A stretch of DNA of 64,000 bases from Linyphia triangularis (GCA_963978545.1 OZ021726.1:59074959-59138958); one strand, 5' to 3'; counted from the stretch's first letter, positions 1-13,200 are shown. The notes: generated by a model not told the origin, from the sequence alone. Numbers and translations: made by a program.

Positions 1-3000
1 AGTTAGTTAACCCTCCTCCCCCCCCCCCCTCCCAAGACATGATACTGTTTAATTATAAAAAGCGTTTTTTAGACAAATAACTGTTCCAATAAGAAAGCAG
101 TGCTTAAGTCTATTGTTTCTAATATTTAATTAATACTCTGTTTGCTCATTTGAAAAATCTACATAGGCAATAAGAATTTTCTCGTCATTTTTGTTATAAT
201 TGCAGTTATTTAATTTAACCAATTATTTTGTTACCCATTATACATATATTCCATAAAATATTATAACAATTATTTTCTGTTACTTTCTGATATCGTAAAA
301 AAATTTAAATAAATGCTTGAAAGAAAATAGCAAACAGGAAAGAATAATACATTTTGTATGTTAAAGCTTTATAAGTATTACATATCATTAGAAATTTACT
401 TGGTAAGTATATGAATTAAAATGTTCATTTTCCAGACATTTAAATTTATTACTTGAACTAATTTAGCACAATTTTTTTGTGGAATTCAAAGTTTGAATCC
501 AACATTATCAAAAAATAATCCATACCTAAGAGACACTAGCATGTTGTGCATATATAACAGCATACGTATTTCTTATAAAAGAACTACGCCAACAAAACAG
601 TTCACAAATGTTTTTCAAATGAATAAATTTTTGTAGACTAAGAAATACAGTTATAAATTAACACCATTTTCTATTCAAATTGAAGATTCTTCCATTCATG
701 GGGGGGGGGGGGGAACTTTGAATGAGAGTCTTTATTTAATCTGCAATGGCTAGTTCAGATTTCTTCATTCAAGAATTTCTATTCAGGATCATTGGAAAAG
801 GGCGTCATTCAGTCAATAAAGGAAAAGAAAAGAAAAAAAGTCCTTCGACATTCAAATTGAAAAAATTCTAATTTTCAGCTGTTTACAAATTGTTAAGTTA
901 TTGAGTAATAGATCACTTCTAATTTCTGAAATATAAATTTCATGCATAAGTTTAAAATATTCCATTATTATTTCTAAAGAGTTAATTGTTATCTCTACTT
1001 ATAGAATGAACCGAAAGTTGATTACAAGAATTTCAAATAAAAAAAAAATCTCTAAGGATTTACTTTAGGGTAAATCTTTAAAGATTTACACTATAATATG
1101 ATGTCCATGTTATTTCCAAATAATTACATTAAGCTAAATTTAAAAGTATGATACTTTTTATAGAAATTATAATCAAAGAAACATGCAATTTTTCTTATTA
1201 AACTATTTCTACGTTTAGGAGGGGTAATAAAATAAAAAAATTGATACTTATATATAATTATACATTGGGTGTTGACCGTCATAAGAAGCAAGTCGTGTCC
1301 GAATAAAAATTAGTTTATTTCCAGAGAAGGGGGACGTTTGGTTAGCACAAAGAGTTAGATTACGCCCTTTTTTGACATAATGTAACAGAAAACTGTGGTT
1401 TTTATTTCTTGGTGATCGCCAATGAACCGATCCAGGCCGGTTAAAGCTAGACCAGACCAGCTTAACGGCGTTTCATGCTAACTCAGGAAAACTCTAAAAA
1501 ATACCAATAACGAAAGGAAAGTTCCAATGGGAATACATTACATGTATAATCTAGATTATTTTTCGACCATCCTTTGATTTCAGTATTGTAATCGTGGTGT
1601 ATTTATGACAATGGTGAATAAATTCAACTTTTTGCCATCTTTTGGATGCAGTACTTTACATCATACATTAAAGAAGATATTGTCTATTTTCATTATCTCT
1701 ATACCAATCAAAACATTAGCAGTCACGGACCCCCATTGATTTTTGATGTCACTTTCTTTGTCATAAAAACTGCCTTCATCACCATATGAAGGTCGTATCG
1801 ACTTAACAATTAGTCCACAGTCTTTTTTTAGAATCCCCATCAATCTAACAGACACCATTAACTTCTGGATTCGCCATTCTATGCAATAGAGGGGAAATAA
1901 AACGCGCAATGCTATCTCTGAAATGCTATCTAGAGATTTTGCTATAAGTCACTAACCTTAGAAATAACGATGTAGCTACTAAAAAATTTCTGTCTATAGT
2001 ACTGATTCTCAACATTATATTATCGATGTTAAAGTGAATGGTTAAAGTATTTTATAGAAATTTCATGCTGTGATATCTACATAATTTCTTTAAAAGATAT
2101 TGAAACCTATTACTTGGCATTTAGTGAGTGTCTTATAATAGAAGTTAGTTCGTCCATACGTATTAAAGTAATTTTATCTCATTAACCTTGAATTTAGTCC
2201 TGTGAATTACTGAAATGAAACATAAAAAGAATAAATTTCAAATGTTGTCTGAACAGAATTAATAATTGGTTCTTCTCAGAATGAATAATTGCCTTTAATT
2301 ATTGATTTAAAAGACAAAAATTGTTTTAATTTTTATTAATGATATTCCTTAGTTTAAATATCCCAGCGGGGATGTATTGAATTGATTAACACTTCTGAAA
2401 ATCCTCCATCTTTTGTTTATACTTATACTATTACTTCTTCCATAGTTCAAACTTGTTCTATTATCTAAATATTACAATTTAACATTTTTTGACCCGAGAC
2501 CTTATCTTCATCTTGTGAGTACAATAACGTTGTGATAAATCTATTTCAAGGTATGCTTGGTGGGTATTCCTCCCACGCAACACACAAGCACTTCCTCCAA
2601 AACAATTCTAATAGGGTATTTTTTTCCTTTTATGAATCTTGCATACAATGCAGTGGACTTAAGATCATAAGAATAGACCAGTTCATCATCTTACAGATTG
2701 TAGACAAAAAGGATGTACAGGCATTGATTAATTTTGCTTGATACATGATCTCGGAAACAATTGTTCACTTCATACTCGATCTTGGTTCACCATTGAATTA
2801 TAATTTCGAGCCACTACCTGCTTCGCAATCCTTTTATCCTAGTCGTTATGTTTGCTTCAACTGTCTACGTTTTATAGCAAATGATATTTTACCACGTTTT
2901 TAGTAAACTATCACAACATTTGACACAGTTCTTCACACGCTACTAAGTTCTGCTGTTTTCGCATCTGATGTCCCACAAAGGTTTTGTACAATTTTTATGC

Positions 3001-4225
3001 TTCTTTTGAAGTCTGAAGTATCTAAAATTACATTACCTTACTGAGAGTTAAATGGTCACAGACTCATACGTCATGTTTTTCTGTTTCATTAGATGGATAC
3101 ACATACTTTGGATACGGGTTTTGACTTTTTGTCACCACTACTAATGTAAAATATAAACCAGAACCTTTCACGCCACATTTACTAGGTAGCAAGCTTCAAG
3201 GTTCGGTTGAAGCCAAATGAATTCCCTTCATACTGTTCTCTATCTAAAGGTGTGTAACAGGTTGCCCTTAGTTATCAACAGACATTAACTAGTCTGAGAA
3301 GAAGTTGCTCATTTAGACCTCTAAAGTAACTGTTAAGCCTGTTTTGGCTTCAAGGCAGTAGCCAAACATGCAATATCCAGAAGTTGTGATTAGAGATTAG
3401 TTATCTTGCTCAGAATAATTATGTGTTTGTGGATCATCGATAGTTCTGTCCAATAACAGTGGCTGGAAAGTCACATATACATTTACTCTAGCCCAGTATT
3501 CTCGCCAGTTCTCCAAATACCAATGAAAGGAGCTTGTGATCCTCACAATAATATCTCTTTAATCACTATACTACAATTTTGTTGAATACGATGCAACACA
3601 CTAGATGCAAACACTATCACCAATCAAATTTGGTTTAGATGTCCTTTTTATAAATTCAATTTGATAGCTTCTACATACTTGCATGTATCAAAATATTTAA
3701 TTTTCTCAGATAGGAATACCTTTCACAGCTCTTTTTTTTAAGCACGACAGATTCATTCCATTCTCATTCAGTCCCATTACTACGAGTGTCCGCCAACGAA
3801 TGCATACTTCTAACAGGAGTTTATTCTTTGAACATCCTCATGAAATATTCACGAAACAGTGTCAAGTTACTTCCCTCGGCAAAAAAGGAACTCACTTGTC
3901 GAGTTTTCTTGCCCATCCACGTGTAACGAAGGTATAGATAGAGTAGAGTTACCAATTACCTACGACTGCTGACTGCGAGTTCCAGGAAAGTGCATTTTTA
4001 CGATGAACAAAACATGTGCTGCAATTAATGATATATAGGCAATATGTACTTGGAAATGATCTTCTTAATTTAGCTGCTCAAATATTCCGTGTTTGAATAA
4101 ATTTAATAGCAAACTTTATTTAAAATTTTAGCTTTAAGTTTAATGCGTACAGAAGTGCACTTCTCACAAAAAATGAATTGTATTATTCTATAGGGCCCAA
4201 TACTAAAATCTCAAAGCAAAGACCG
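1..4225. other. AT-rich background without a supported gene
   Basis: No coding region, RNA gene or element end could be supported here. A 12-C run lies at 18-29 and a 14-G run at 700-713. 1260-1500 and 2400-3960 look more complex and less AT-rich than the rest, so they may be decayed element sequence, but no frame stays open or matches a family I can name. A short open frame at 1661-1909 (minus) has no recognisable motif. Confidence 0.5.
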
Positions 4226-4233
4226 TTCCTAAA

Positions 4234-4755
4234 TAGAGGTCGGAAATATCGATCAAAATAAATATTGATACTATATCGTTGCATAGAAAAAAATATCGAT
4301 GTATCGATACATGAATTTTTTTTTTTTTATTATTATTATTATTTTTAATTTTACCAAAAACAAAGTTTTTCGGGGCAAATTTCTATCTTTCGTTATTGTT
4401 TTTTTGTAAGGTGACTACTTTTTCAACTGAAATGGATCTATTACAAAAAAAAAAAAGTAATATTTTCACTTAATTGGTGCAGTGATTTTAAGAAAAATTT
4501 AGATAATTTTTAATAGCTTTTAAGTGTATGGGAAAATATTGAATATTGGTGCCATTTTAATTGTCTCTCAGCCAAGTTCAAACTTTAGTTTTGAAGTTTT
4601 TGAAAAGGGAATAAAGAAAATCGAAAAAACACATGGAACAAAACGATTATAAAAAAAAAAATTGAAAATATCGATACATCGGTGACTTTTATCGATATTT
4701 TTATTATAGATATTTTACTAAAAATATCGTAGTATCGATGTATCTCCAACCTCTA
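4234..4755. mobile_element. hAT-like MITE with ATCGATA-rich ends
   Basis: The ends are inverted: TAGAGGTCGGAAATA on the left, and on the right a sequence whose complement reads TAGAGGTTGGAGATA. Both subterminal regions are packed with ATCGAT/TATCGATA words. The flanks are TTCCTAAA (4226-4233) and TTCCTACA (4756-4763), an 8-bp target-site duplication with one mismatch. An 8-bp TSD is the hallmark of hAT elements. The 522-bp body is T/A-rich and has no transposase, so this is a non-autonomous copy. The hAT assignment rests on TSD length and overall appearance. Confidence 0.6.
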
Positions 4756-5722
4756 TTCCTACAGCCAAAAGGGAGACAGACGGTTTATGCATTTAAATAT
4801 ACGATGTAATTACTACAGCATGTCTAGAGAGATTGGCTGTTGAGTCATTAATGCCCACATGTAGCGTCAGCCTTTGATACGCATTACTACTTACTTCTTC
4901 TAATACTGATTGAACTGGAACTGTGTGGATCCTAGATTGCCATATACAAGGTAAACTGGAAGGCATATAACCCTAACCGTTCTCACTGGAACCCAAGAAC
5001 CGTATTCTGAGCTATGAACATATTTGGTGGGAAATCACTATCAATCAAAATGACATGAGAGCTTTCGTGTATTTTTTCTTAAATCAAAAAAATGAAATAA
5101 ATACGTCTAATTTTAAATTACTGAAACTTTTCATTTGACAAAAATGATTAAAAAAAAATTTCTTGAAAAAATTAATATGCACATTACAAAGAACTAACTT
5201 TAGAATTGTTATTTTAATCTTGGATTCCTTGGGTTTCTCTTTTAAAATATTTTATAACTGGTTAATTTTTTAATAAAGCTAAAAATTTTTTAAAATATCA
5301 GTACACGCAAAGTATTTTTTAACTTAATGAATCTGATGTTACAGAACCAACAGAAACTTTTTATTTTGGTACTAAATAGCATCAAAACTTAACAAGATCT
5401 ATTTATACTTTATTAAAACACATACTAAGGACATATACAAAAGGAGAGCAAAGTAAACATACTTAATTTTCATACAACGTTTTTACTTATAAAACAAGTA
5501 TCAAAATGTGGAGAATAGTTAATAGAAAAAAGCAATGTCTTTATAAATATATTTTAACTTTGCAAAAGGAAATTTTCTTATTTTATTCATATATATACAT
5601 TAGTTTCACAGGTATATAAGGTTTATTTTTCCATGTATAGATATTGTATTCAATGGGATTTATTATTGTTTTGAGATAGTATACATTCATTAAATTACAA
5701 ATATATGCAGGTTGTGAAATGG

Positions 5723-5778
5723 TAATGATAATAATAATAACTAGAAATACTAATGATAATAATAATAAGTAGAAATAC
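5723..5778. repeat. 28-bp unit, two copies
   Basis: A unit starting TAATGATAATAATAATAA and ending AGAAATAC occurs twice head to tail, at 5723-5750 and 5751-5778, with one difference. It looks like a trinucleotide-rich slippage duplication. Confidence 0.7.
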
Positions 5779-7082
5779 TAAAAAACTGAGAACAGCATGA
5801 CGCCAACTATTGGTAACGTACACAAGCAAAAGTTCAATGGAAAATAATATTTCCTATCTCCAAAAATATTCATCAAACCACAAAACATTCCTTAAGGCAT
5901 GAAATGTTGTAGAGAGAAGTAAAAATAAAAAAATACAGAAAAAATTCCGAATCGCTCTGAATAGAACTTTTTTATTGCTTCTGTCATAAAATACGTGATG
6001 GCTTTTTCTCGTGTTGGTAGTCAAATTAAACAAGATTTCTACTGACAGTCTGGCAATTCTGATTTGTCAGACGTCTATTCAACCACGAGTCATTTTTTAT
6101 AGTCATTATGATTGGGTTACACATATTTTTTCTCGTTTTTATGGAATAGAATCAGATAGCTGTGGTGTTTTGCAATGTGTGTTAAAGGATGTACTATGCG
6201 GTGTCTGAAAAAGTAATAAAAACTTAAATATTCAAGAATTACATATTTAAAGTTTACTATTTTTCTCATTTGTAAATTCGCATTTTAACTATTTGTCATT
6301 TAAAATAAATCTTAATTTCATGATTTTAAAATTGTTTATTCTCTAATTTTATAAAAATGGTTCCAAGAGTGACTGTCAGCATGCGAGTCACTTTCAATAG
6401 AAGACCTTTTCTTCACTCGTTTTTATTGTAAGATATCAGGTTCAGAATCTGATCTTAACAACGAAACAGAGTGTGGTCTTATTTTTCGTCTTATGACATC
6501 ACTATTACGTCCGGTAATTAAAGCCAAAGTCCGGCAGATAACGAAATGTATTCAGTCGTTTTTATTATATTTGTTTTAATTTATATTGTTTGGAACTCTT
6601 AGTTCAGCTCTCCATTTTTAGGGAAATACATAGGGTTCGTTCCACATAATTATGCAAGTTAGTTTACATACATATAACTCAATATACGAAATATTTCTTA
6701 TCCAAACATTGTCGAAACTGTTTCCTATTGCCTAACTTTTTTCGAATCTGAGTGCACAATTTAATGAATATGAAAAAAAAATATTTGCCCATGAATGTTT
6801 AATCATAGAGTTTAGTTCGTCAATCCAAACGATGGGAATACAGAAATGTTTCGCTTTAATCGTCTAAAATCGTTTCCATCTAATTAATGCAGATTTAAAC
6901 TAATAACTATAATTGTATTTAATACTATTGTTTTTTTAACAATTATATTGCAAAACTTATATTTAGTGCAATAGTTTAAAAACTTATACATATAAAGCAG
7001 CAAAAAAAGTAAATGTATTTACCAGAAACTTATATTTAAATCAGTCTGCTATTGATTTTTGCTTTAAATTTTAAGTAAGCAT

Positions 7083-7084
<2 letters not shown>

Positions 7085-7122
<38 letters not shown>
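7085..7122. repeat. Poly-T tract of 38
   Basis: An uninterrupted run of 38 T. It could be a slippage homopolymer or the reversed poly-A tail of an old retroposon. No retroposon body or TSD was seen beside it. Confidence 0.8.
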
Positions 7123-7126
<4 letters not shown>

Positions 7127-7412
7127 GTGTGTACTTTTTTAAAATCATTTGAAGCACATGATGCATTGGTTTTCTACATTAGGAAACATTGAAAGGTTTT
7201 AATGCATCAGGAGTTAAGCTTATGAAACTTTATGGATCAGTAATATCATCATCTTTATATTCGTTGTCATTTACACAATCCTTTTTTCAGTTATTTCAAC
7301 TATATCTTCTTCTGTGACAATTTCGGACGTTAAAGTACTTTCATCTATTGAGATGTACTCATCTAATAAGGTTTTTGAAAGAATTTCTTGCTTTTCAGCT
7401 TCTTCGACAATT

Positions 7413-7665
7413 GAGGACTAAAAATGGAAAACGACCTAAGTACAAAAAAAATCAAAAATCTTTTTTTTACGTAAAAATGTCCTGAAGACAAAGTGTCCTG
7501 AGAACAAGTGGTGAACTCACAAAGTGCGAACTCCAGTAGCAATAGTTCAATTTCAATTTGAAGTATGTACTTAACCATTGCCTTGAGTACCAGATGCGAT
7601 CATTTTTCGACTCTCCTGAAAAAAATTATTTTTTGGACTTGGGTCGTTTTCGATTTCTAATCCTC
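7413..7665 (+). mobile_element. GAGGAC-type MITE, copy 1
   Basis: A 253-bp element with terminal inverted repeats. The left end reads GAGGACTAAAAATGGAAAAC and the right end is a diverged complement ending GATTTCTAATCCTC. AATT flanks both ends (7409-7412 and 7666-7669). The same family recurs at 24370-27417 (same orientation) and 39308-39572 (opposite). Short frames inside are by-products of the repeat and do not code for a transposase. This copy is uninterrupted, so it supplies the empty-site sequence for the insertion in copy 2. I cannot assign a superfamily. Confidence 0.7.
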
Positions 7666-7669
7666 AATT

Positions 7670-9061
7670 AATAAATCATTCATGTTCATTCTTTGATTGA
7701 AGTTCTTCATGTGTTTCAATAAAACCTTCCTTAAACCATCATGCTTGAAACAATTTCTAAATGTTTTTGGACTTAAACTGTTCCAGACACTTTTTAGGTA
7801 ATATATTACTTCCTACAAATCAACAGAAAATTACTTTCAGTCGTTAAAACATACAATTGTTTTTCGGTCACTTATCATCAAACCATTCAAGTGTTTGTTC
7901 AAGTACTTGATGCCTTAATCGCAAGGTTAAAGTTTTGCTGTAGAGTTAGGAGATAAAAACACAAATTTTATGGCTTAAGCCTTTGAAAACTTACGTGAGC
8001 AGTGCAAATGTCCAGAATAAGGCACATTTTTTACGTCACAAAACATGCCATTCCAATTTGTGCCGAAATGAGCTCATTTCACAGCAATATCCTCGAAATT
8101 TGATCACCCAAGCATTTTCCCTATTTCATAGATTTTCAACTTGGGGATTGTGTTTGTAACACTTTTAAATTGCGTCTCGCATAATGAAGAAGACTTCATA
8201 AAAAAAATGGTTTAAGAGCACATTTTTTTTTCGTCTTATACGGGATTTCATGTTATGCGATTATGTGTTGAACGAATAAATTATAGTTAAGTTTAAGCTT
8301 CATCATGTGGAAAAGTGCTTTTATTTTCACGTTAAATGGAATTACATGTTAAACAATTTAGCGTTAACTTGGTTTGACTTCCCTGAAAATCATCAGATGG
8401 AATTTTTTTAAATTTACTAAAATTTTAAAATAAATCGGTAAAATGTTCTAAATCCTTTGGAAAATCATATAGTAACTTTACTAGTGTATAAAGCAATCAA
8501 AGTATAAAAGGTAAAAGATTTATTCTGAAAGTTACATGTCCTTATTCTTCCAAACGTTTAAAAAAAAAAAATTACGGTTATTTCAGTTTTTGTTATATAA
8601 TTGTTCAAATAAACATAAGGTCTGTTCAAAATCTAAAATATTTTCAATTATTGAGAACCTTTTATAACAGTATTATGCAAATTGCAATTTAGCGTGTCAA
8701 AAAATATGATCTAAAGCACGATATTCCCTCGAGATATTTTAAACGACTCTCATGTCAGACTTAAGAAAAGGTACAGAGTTTATTTTTCACTTGCAGACAT
8801 ATTAATAAGATTTATTCTTAGAAATGCTTCATCTAGTTAAGTAGAGTATTTTTTAGAAAGAAGCAATTTTCACATACTTCAAATTGGCAATAATTTATTT
8901 GTCGGCAGTTTAACTTAATCAAGTTTTTCTTTAGCATCTTAAGTACATTTTAAAGTTGGCTTATTCTGATATTTATCAATACTTTCAGAAAATTTACCAT
9001 AGCATTCAAAAATAATTTTTGTTTCTTTCCAATTCTGATTTTCCTTATAATTTTTGTGCTA
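7670..9061. other. AT-rich background
   Basis: No gene, element end or RNA is supported. The stretch is AT-rich with scattered homopolymer runs only. Confidence 0.5.
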
Positions 9062-9485
9062 CCCCTATTGGAAAAAGTTCAAATTACCAGTATCAAATTG
9101 ATACCGGAACCAGTAAAAATGATACCGGAACCAGTAAAACCATACTGGAAATTTTAAAACCGGTATAAAACCATACTGGGAATTTTAAAGCCGGTATGAA
9201 ACTATACTGGGAATTTTAAAGCCGGTATGAAACTATACTGGAAATTTTAAAGCCGGTATGACACTATACTGGGAGATTTTAAACCGGTATGAAACTATAC
9301 TGGAAGTTTTAAAGCCGGTATGACACCATACTGGAAGATTTTAAACCGGTATGAAATTATACTGGAAATTTTAATACTGGGATTTGAAACATACTGGAAA
9401 TTTTGATACCAGGTTTGAAACATACTGGAAATGTTTGAAACCAGTATGGAACCATACTGGAAATATTGAAACTAGTATAGATTCT
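9062..9485. repeat. 31-bp CCGGTATGA minisatellite with CCCTATTGG end
   Basis: The block opens with CCCTATTGGAAAAAG (9062-9076). It continues as about ten diverged head-to-tail copies of a 31-bp unit containing CCGGTATGAAACTATACTGG followed by GAATTTTAAAG. Copies degrade towards the right, where ACTGGAAAT replaces the CCGG core. The same 9-mer and CCGGTAT vocabulary appear in opposite orientation at 17.6-18.06 kb. The block may be one end of a transposon whose subterminal repeats expanded. Confidence 0.75.
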
Positions 9486-9939
9486 TAGTGGAAGTATTTA
9501 AGACAATATATTGGCCTAAATATATTTTACAAATGCATCCAAACCATATAGAGAATTTTCAATCTAAATATTAATTCGTTCCAAAAGCACAACATAGAAT
9601 TGGGGGCCCTCATATAAAGCCAACGTTGACTGTAGTAAAAATAAAATTAAGTCGGCTATTTCACTTATGTAGAAAATCAGCAAAAAGTGTTACGAGCAAA
9701 TAATTTTTTTATTATCTTGACCTACATGATTAATCCATTAACGAGGGTTGGCAAGAAAACTTGCCAAACGTTTTAGTTCTTTTCTCTGCTAATATAAAAT
9801 TTTCCCAAAAAATCTGAAAAATTCAAAATATACCTTAAACGATCTAAATAAACAAAGTTAAAGTTAAAAACAATGATGAGTTTATCCATTTTAAAATTGT
9901 CTTTAATGGGTTAATGTAAATTGTTGGTAAAATGCTGCC

Positions 9940-10157
9940 AAATTTCGGTACTTACGTGTTAACGCCACCGCAGCTACAGATTTAGCAGTTTTTAAGTGCC
10001 GCCAATAAAGAGCAATCTTGTTGTTTGCACGCGCACACAGTTATCTTTTGGATTCCTTGTTGTTTGCTGATTTTTGACGCCATTTTTTACATTGGCGACA
10101 CTTAAAAACCGCCAAATCTGTAGCTGCGGTGGCGTTAATACGCAAGTACCCAAATTT
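9940..10157. mobile_element. Foldback element with 67-bp arms
   Basis: The left arm (9940-10006) and right arm (10091-10157) are inverted copies matching at about 61 of 67 positions, with an 84-nt loop. Each arm carries AACGCCACCGCAGCTACAGA in its centre. It would form a very stable cruciform or RNA hairpin. It holds no protein, and no clear TSD could be delimited. It is best read as a small palindromic MITE. A short minus-strand frame across it is only a product of the palindrome. Confidence 0.75.
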
Positions 10158-11569
10158 CTAGTATTGCAAAACTGAAAGAAAAATACTTTGATGTATAAAA
10201 AATATTTATTGTAAAGAAACACAAGAAAGTAGGCCCTGTCTGTGGCATTTCAAACTATCTTTTCAAGAATATTCTATTAAAATAAAGCAGATTCTCAGCA
10301 TGTGTATTAATTTCGAGTTGTCATTTTGGTACTTTTCCGTTAAAAGCACATTTTAAATCTTGGCGTTTTACAAATACAACACAACGTACTGGCGAATGAA
10401 ATAACTTTTGATGTATTCTACTAGTGATCCTTGAATCAAAAGGTTTGCATATTTTAGTAATGCAATTTGCCAATCATTAGTATGATTATCTTCTATTACT
10501 TTTCTCTCTCGTAACAGCGATTTTTTAAAACGTTCCCAAGTGGGGTGAAAAAAATTGTGGTGCTAAACGGAAAAGTACTATAATGTGAAACACTCGACAA
10601 ATCTTGACTACAGTATTATCTGTTTTCCCAGCACGTGTATAAGCTTTGCTAAGATACATTATACAGTATATTATCATTTGGCTCTATTCTGAGACCATCA
10701 CTTGAGGGATAACAGTAATAACATATGCGGTACAGATGTAGTATAGAACATTTCTTTGGCATGATATTATTTTTTAAAGATAAATGCTGTTTCAGTCAAC
10801 GGGTTTTACTTTAAGTTACATTTTTATTTAGTTTCTTATATATATTTTATTTTAATTACTTTGTTTTTAATTTTGGTGAAATTTCTTAATGCCAAATAAA
10901 AAAAAATTCTTAATTCCAAATAAAAAAAAATTCTTAATGCCAAATAAAAAAAAATTCTTAATGCCAAATAATAAAAAATTGCCTAATGTCCTATATTTCA
11001 TCTGTTCCACATATGCTTGCTCTTCAGTTTCATCATAAGTCCTTAATAATTTCTGTTAGCCAAGCATATGAATGCCACGGCCTAGTCTTTCAATACATTA
11101 TTTTTCCTCCTTTTGATGTGAAGTCGCTAAATGATTATTTACAAGCGATAAAAGACTTTTGGAAAAAGTTGTTTATTGATTTGGGAACGAATTCGATTGT
11201 CTTCACTTCGTTTCTTAACGTCAATTTCACCTTTCCCTGGCCAACATAAGTCATTACGGTGGCTTCACAACTCTTGTAAAAATAAATAAGGACATTTTCA
11301 GTCAATTTCATATAAAAATTTAATTTTCATCAACCATCACTTAAATAATAATAAATAAATTTCATTAAAAATATGCATATATTTGCGTTAGTTCAATTTT
11401 AACTAGACAAAGTAATGGCAAGTAAAAAGTTTCTTCGGCAGGGTTGGCAACAGCTAAATGTAAACAAATGAGCATTTTGAAATTCAAAACGTATTTTTCA
11501 TGCGTAATTCGAACTTTTAATGTGTTTAAAGTGCTTATTGAAAGAAAATCTTCATAAGGGCGGAATACA
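10158..11569. other. AT-rich background
   Basis: No gene is supported. It holds a four-unit 24-bp tandem repeat at 10883-10978. The open frame at 10986-11249 (plus) has no recognisable domain. Confidence 0.5.
10883..10978. repeat. 24-bp tandem repeat, four units
   Basis: Four consecutive 24-bp units start at 10883, 10907, 10931 and 10955. Each begins TTCTTAATGCCAAATAA and ends in a poly-A stretch. Only a few substitutions separate them, so the array is recent compared with its surroundings. Confidence 0.85.
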
Positions 11570-11896
11570 GCCGATTCTAAAATGCTGGTGAATTACTCTG
11601 GACAGTACAATAAAAGAAATTGCTGCCGGACTTACACTCTGGAAAGATTCTCTGCCAAGACATTTTTAACGGAGGTTTCCGTAGTTTAATTTAGATAGAA
11701 ATATTAAAGATATTTACAAGAAACAAATTCATTTAATTAATAATAATATATTTACAAATGACATTTACAACTTTGAAAGCTGAATGGCTAATGAACTGCA
11801 TTTCCAGTTTTTTGAGATCCATCTAAAAAGATAAGAATTCGTTTTCCGTTCTTTCTGTTCTATTCTCGTGCCGCCCAAGTCATGTTCAAAGTGCTT

Positions 11897-13200
11897 TTAA
11901 AAGACTATGAGCTCTACTATCGTGGCTTCATCACTTGACTGCCACAGTAGCCTCCCACCAGCGATAGCAAGACTTGAAGCATCTCTTGGATTAAACTGTA
12001 CTCTTCTGCCTGATCGAGTTGTTTTGGTCTCCTGGGTAAGATTTGCTGTATCATGGTTGACTGTAGATGGAGCTTGAATCAGTTCAGATGATGCTGATGA
12101 AATGGGCTTTTCCTCCAAGATGATTGATGAGGTTCTGGACAGTTCCTTCGCAATGTATGCTAGCTTTAGAGAGTCGATATTGATGTTTGTGGCTTTTATC
12201 CCTTTTTGAATTTTGAAGCAATAAAAGGTCCCTCGTAAGGTGGTTGCAAGCCTTTCCTGAAGGTATCTGTTCGCAGAAACACATGGCTGCAAGTTGATAG
12301 ATCTTTACTTACGAATACTGATGGGTGTCCATGAGGTTGTGGAAGTAACCGTTTCATTGCCTCTCTAAGCTTCCCGACACATGTGGCTGCATCAAGAACC
12401 TTTGAAGTTGGTGACATGAATTTGCTAGGTAAATGAATTGTTGAACCATAGACCATTTCTGCTGTCGTTACCTTTAGGTCATCTTTCCATGCCGCTCTGA
12501 AGCCCAAAAGAATTGTTGGCAGCACTGCAGACCATTGTGTGTTTCTATGTGCCATGATCTCAGCTTTCAATTGGCGATGAAAACTTTCCACCTGACCATT
12601 TGAAGCTGGGTGGCATACCGTTGTATGTTGGCATGCTGTACCCAAGAATTTGGAGACGGCGTAATGAAGAGATGGCTCAAATTGTGTTCCCTGATCTGTG
12701 GTTAATCTGAGTAGTGTCCCGAAGCGAGTGATCCATCCAGAGTAGAAAGCTTTTACAACTGTGTCAGCAGTGATATCTACATTGCTTCAGGACACTTGGA
12801 AAACTTATCCTCACAAGTGAGACAATACCTGTATCCTTCTGATGGAGGGAGTGAACCAACCAGATCAATGTGCACATGCTCAAATTTAACATTCGGTGGT
12901 ACAAAACTGCCAATAGCATTTCTGGTGTGGCAAGATTCCTTGGACTTTTGGTGTTCCAGACATGTGCATGCCCAGGCCGCAACCTCCGCTTTTATGGCAG
13001 GCCAAACATGCCTCTCGTGGACTAACTTTACCGACGCTCTGGCACCAGAATAAGAAAGATAATGCAGACTGTTGAAAACTTTTTGTTGATGAAAAGCATA
13101 CACTATGTTCAAATTGCCCTTAAATATTATTTCAGACTCTATAGCAGTTTGCAACATATCCAAACCGGGCAATGTTGCTAAGCTGTTGCAGCAACAACTT
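11897..13200 (-). pseudogene. Ty3/Gypsy pol remnant: integrase, frameshifted
   Basis: This is the 3' part of a retrotransposon polyprotein, read on the minus strand in three pieces. 13172-12777 carries the HHCC zinc-binding region (HERHVWP, then CxxC as CTCLEHQ) and the start of the integrase core, with HIDLVG giving the first catalytic Asp. After a frame break near 12780 come the second Asp (TTDQGTQFE, about 12690) and the catalytic Glu (NGQVESFHRQL, about 12600). After a second break near 12220 the C-terminal tail runs to 11897 with TTRSGRRVQFNP, typical of Gypsy integrase tails. Reverse transcriptase, RNase H and gag are missing, so the copy is truncated near 13.2 kb. GGGAGGCTACTGTGGCAGTC around 11930-11960 (minus) may mark the 3' LTR starting at 11946, extending to about 11570. 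The matching LTR is absent. All three DDE residues survive, but the frame does not. Confidence 0.85.

Larger units (their letters stand above)
4764..7408. other. AT-rich background
   Basis: No gene is supported. It contains a 28-bp unit repeated twice (5723-5778) and a 38-nt poly-T tract (7085-7122). A short open frame at 6011-6208 resembles nothing I know and is probably chance. Confidence 0.5.

Noticed and set aside
1661..1909. 82-codon minus-strand frame as a host exon
   Set aside because: No domain, splice signals or codon bias could be shown. Length is compatible with chance.
2400..3960. Decayed piggyBac-like transposase on the minus strand
   Set aside because: A few fragments (for example FGYCLEAKTGLTVTLEV) faintly recall the family, but stops are frequent and no second motif lines up. 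A profile search would be needed.
9062..9485. CRISPR-like direct repeats
   Set aside because: Continuous 31-bp minisatellite with graded divergence and no spacers.
12796..13053. Plus-strand open frame over the Gypsy fragment
   Set aside because: It is the antisense shadow of the integrase core read on the minus strand.
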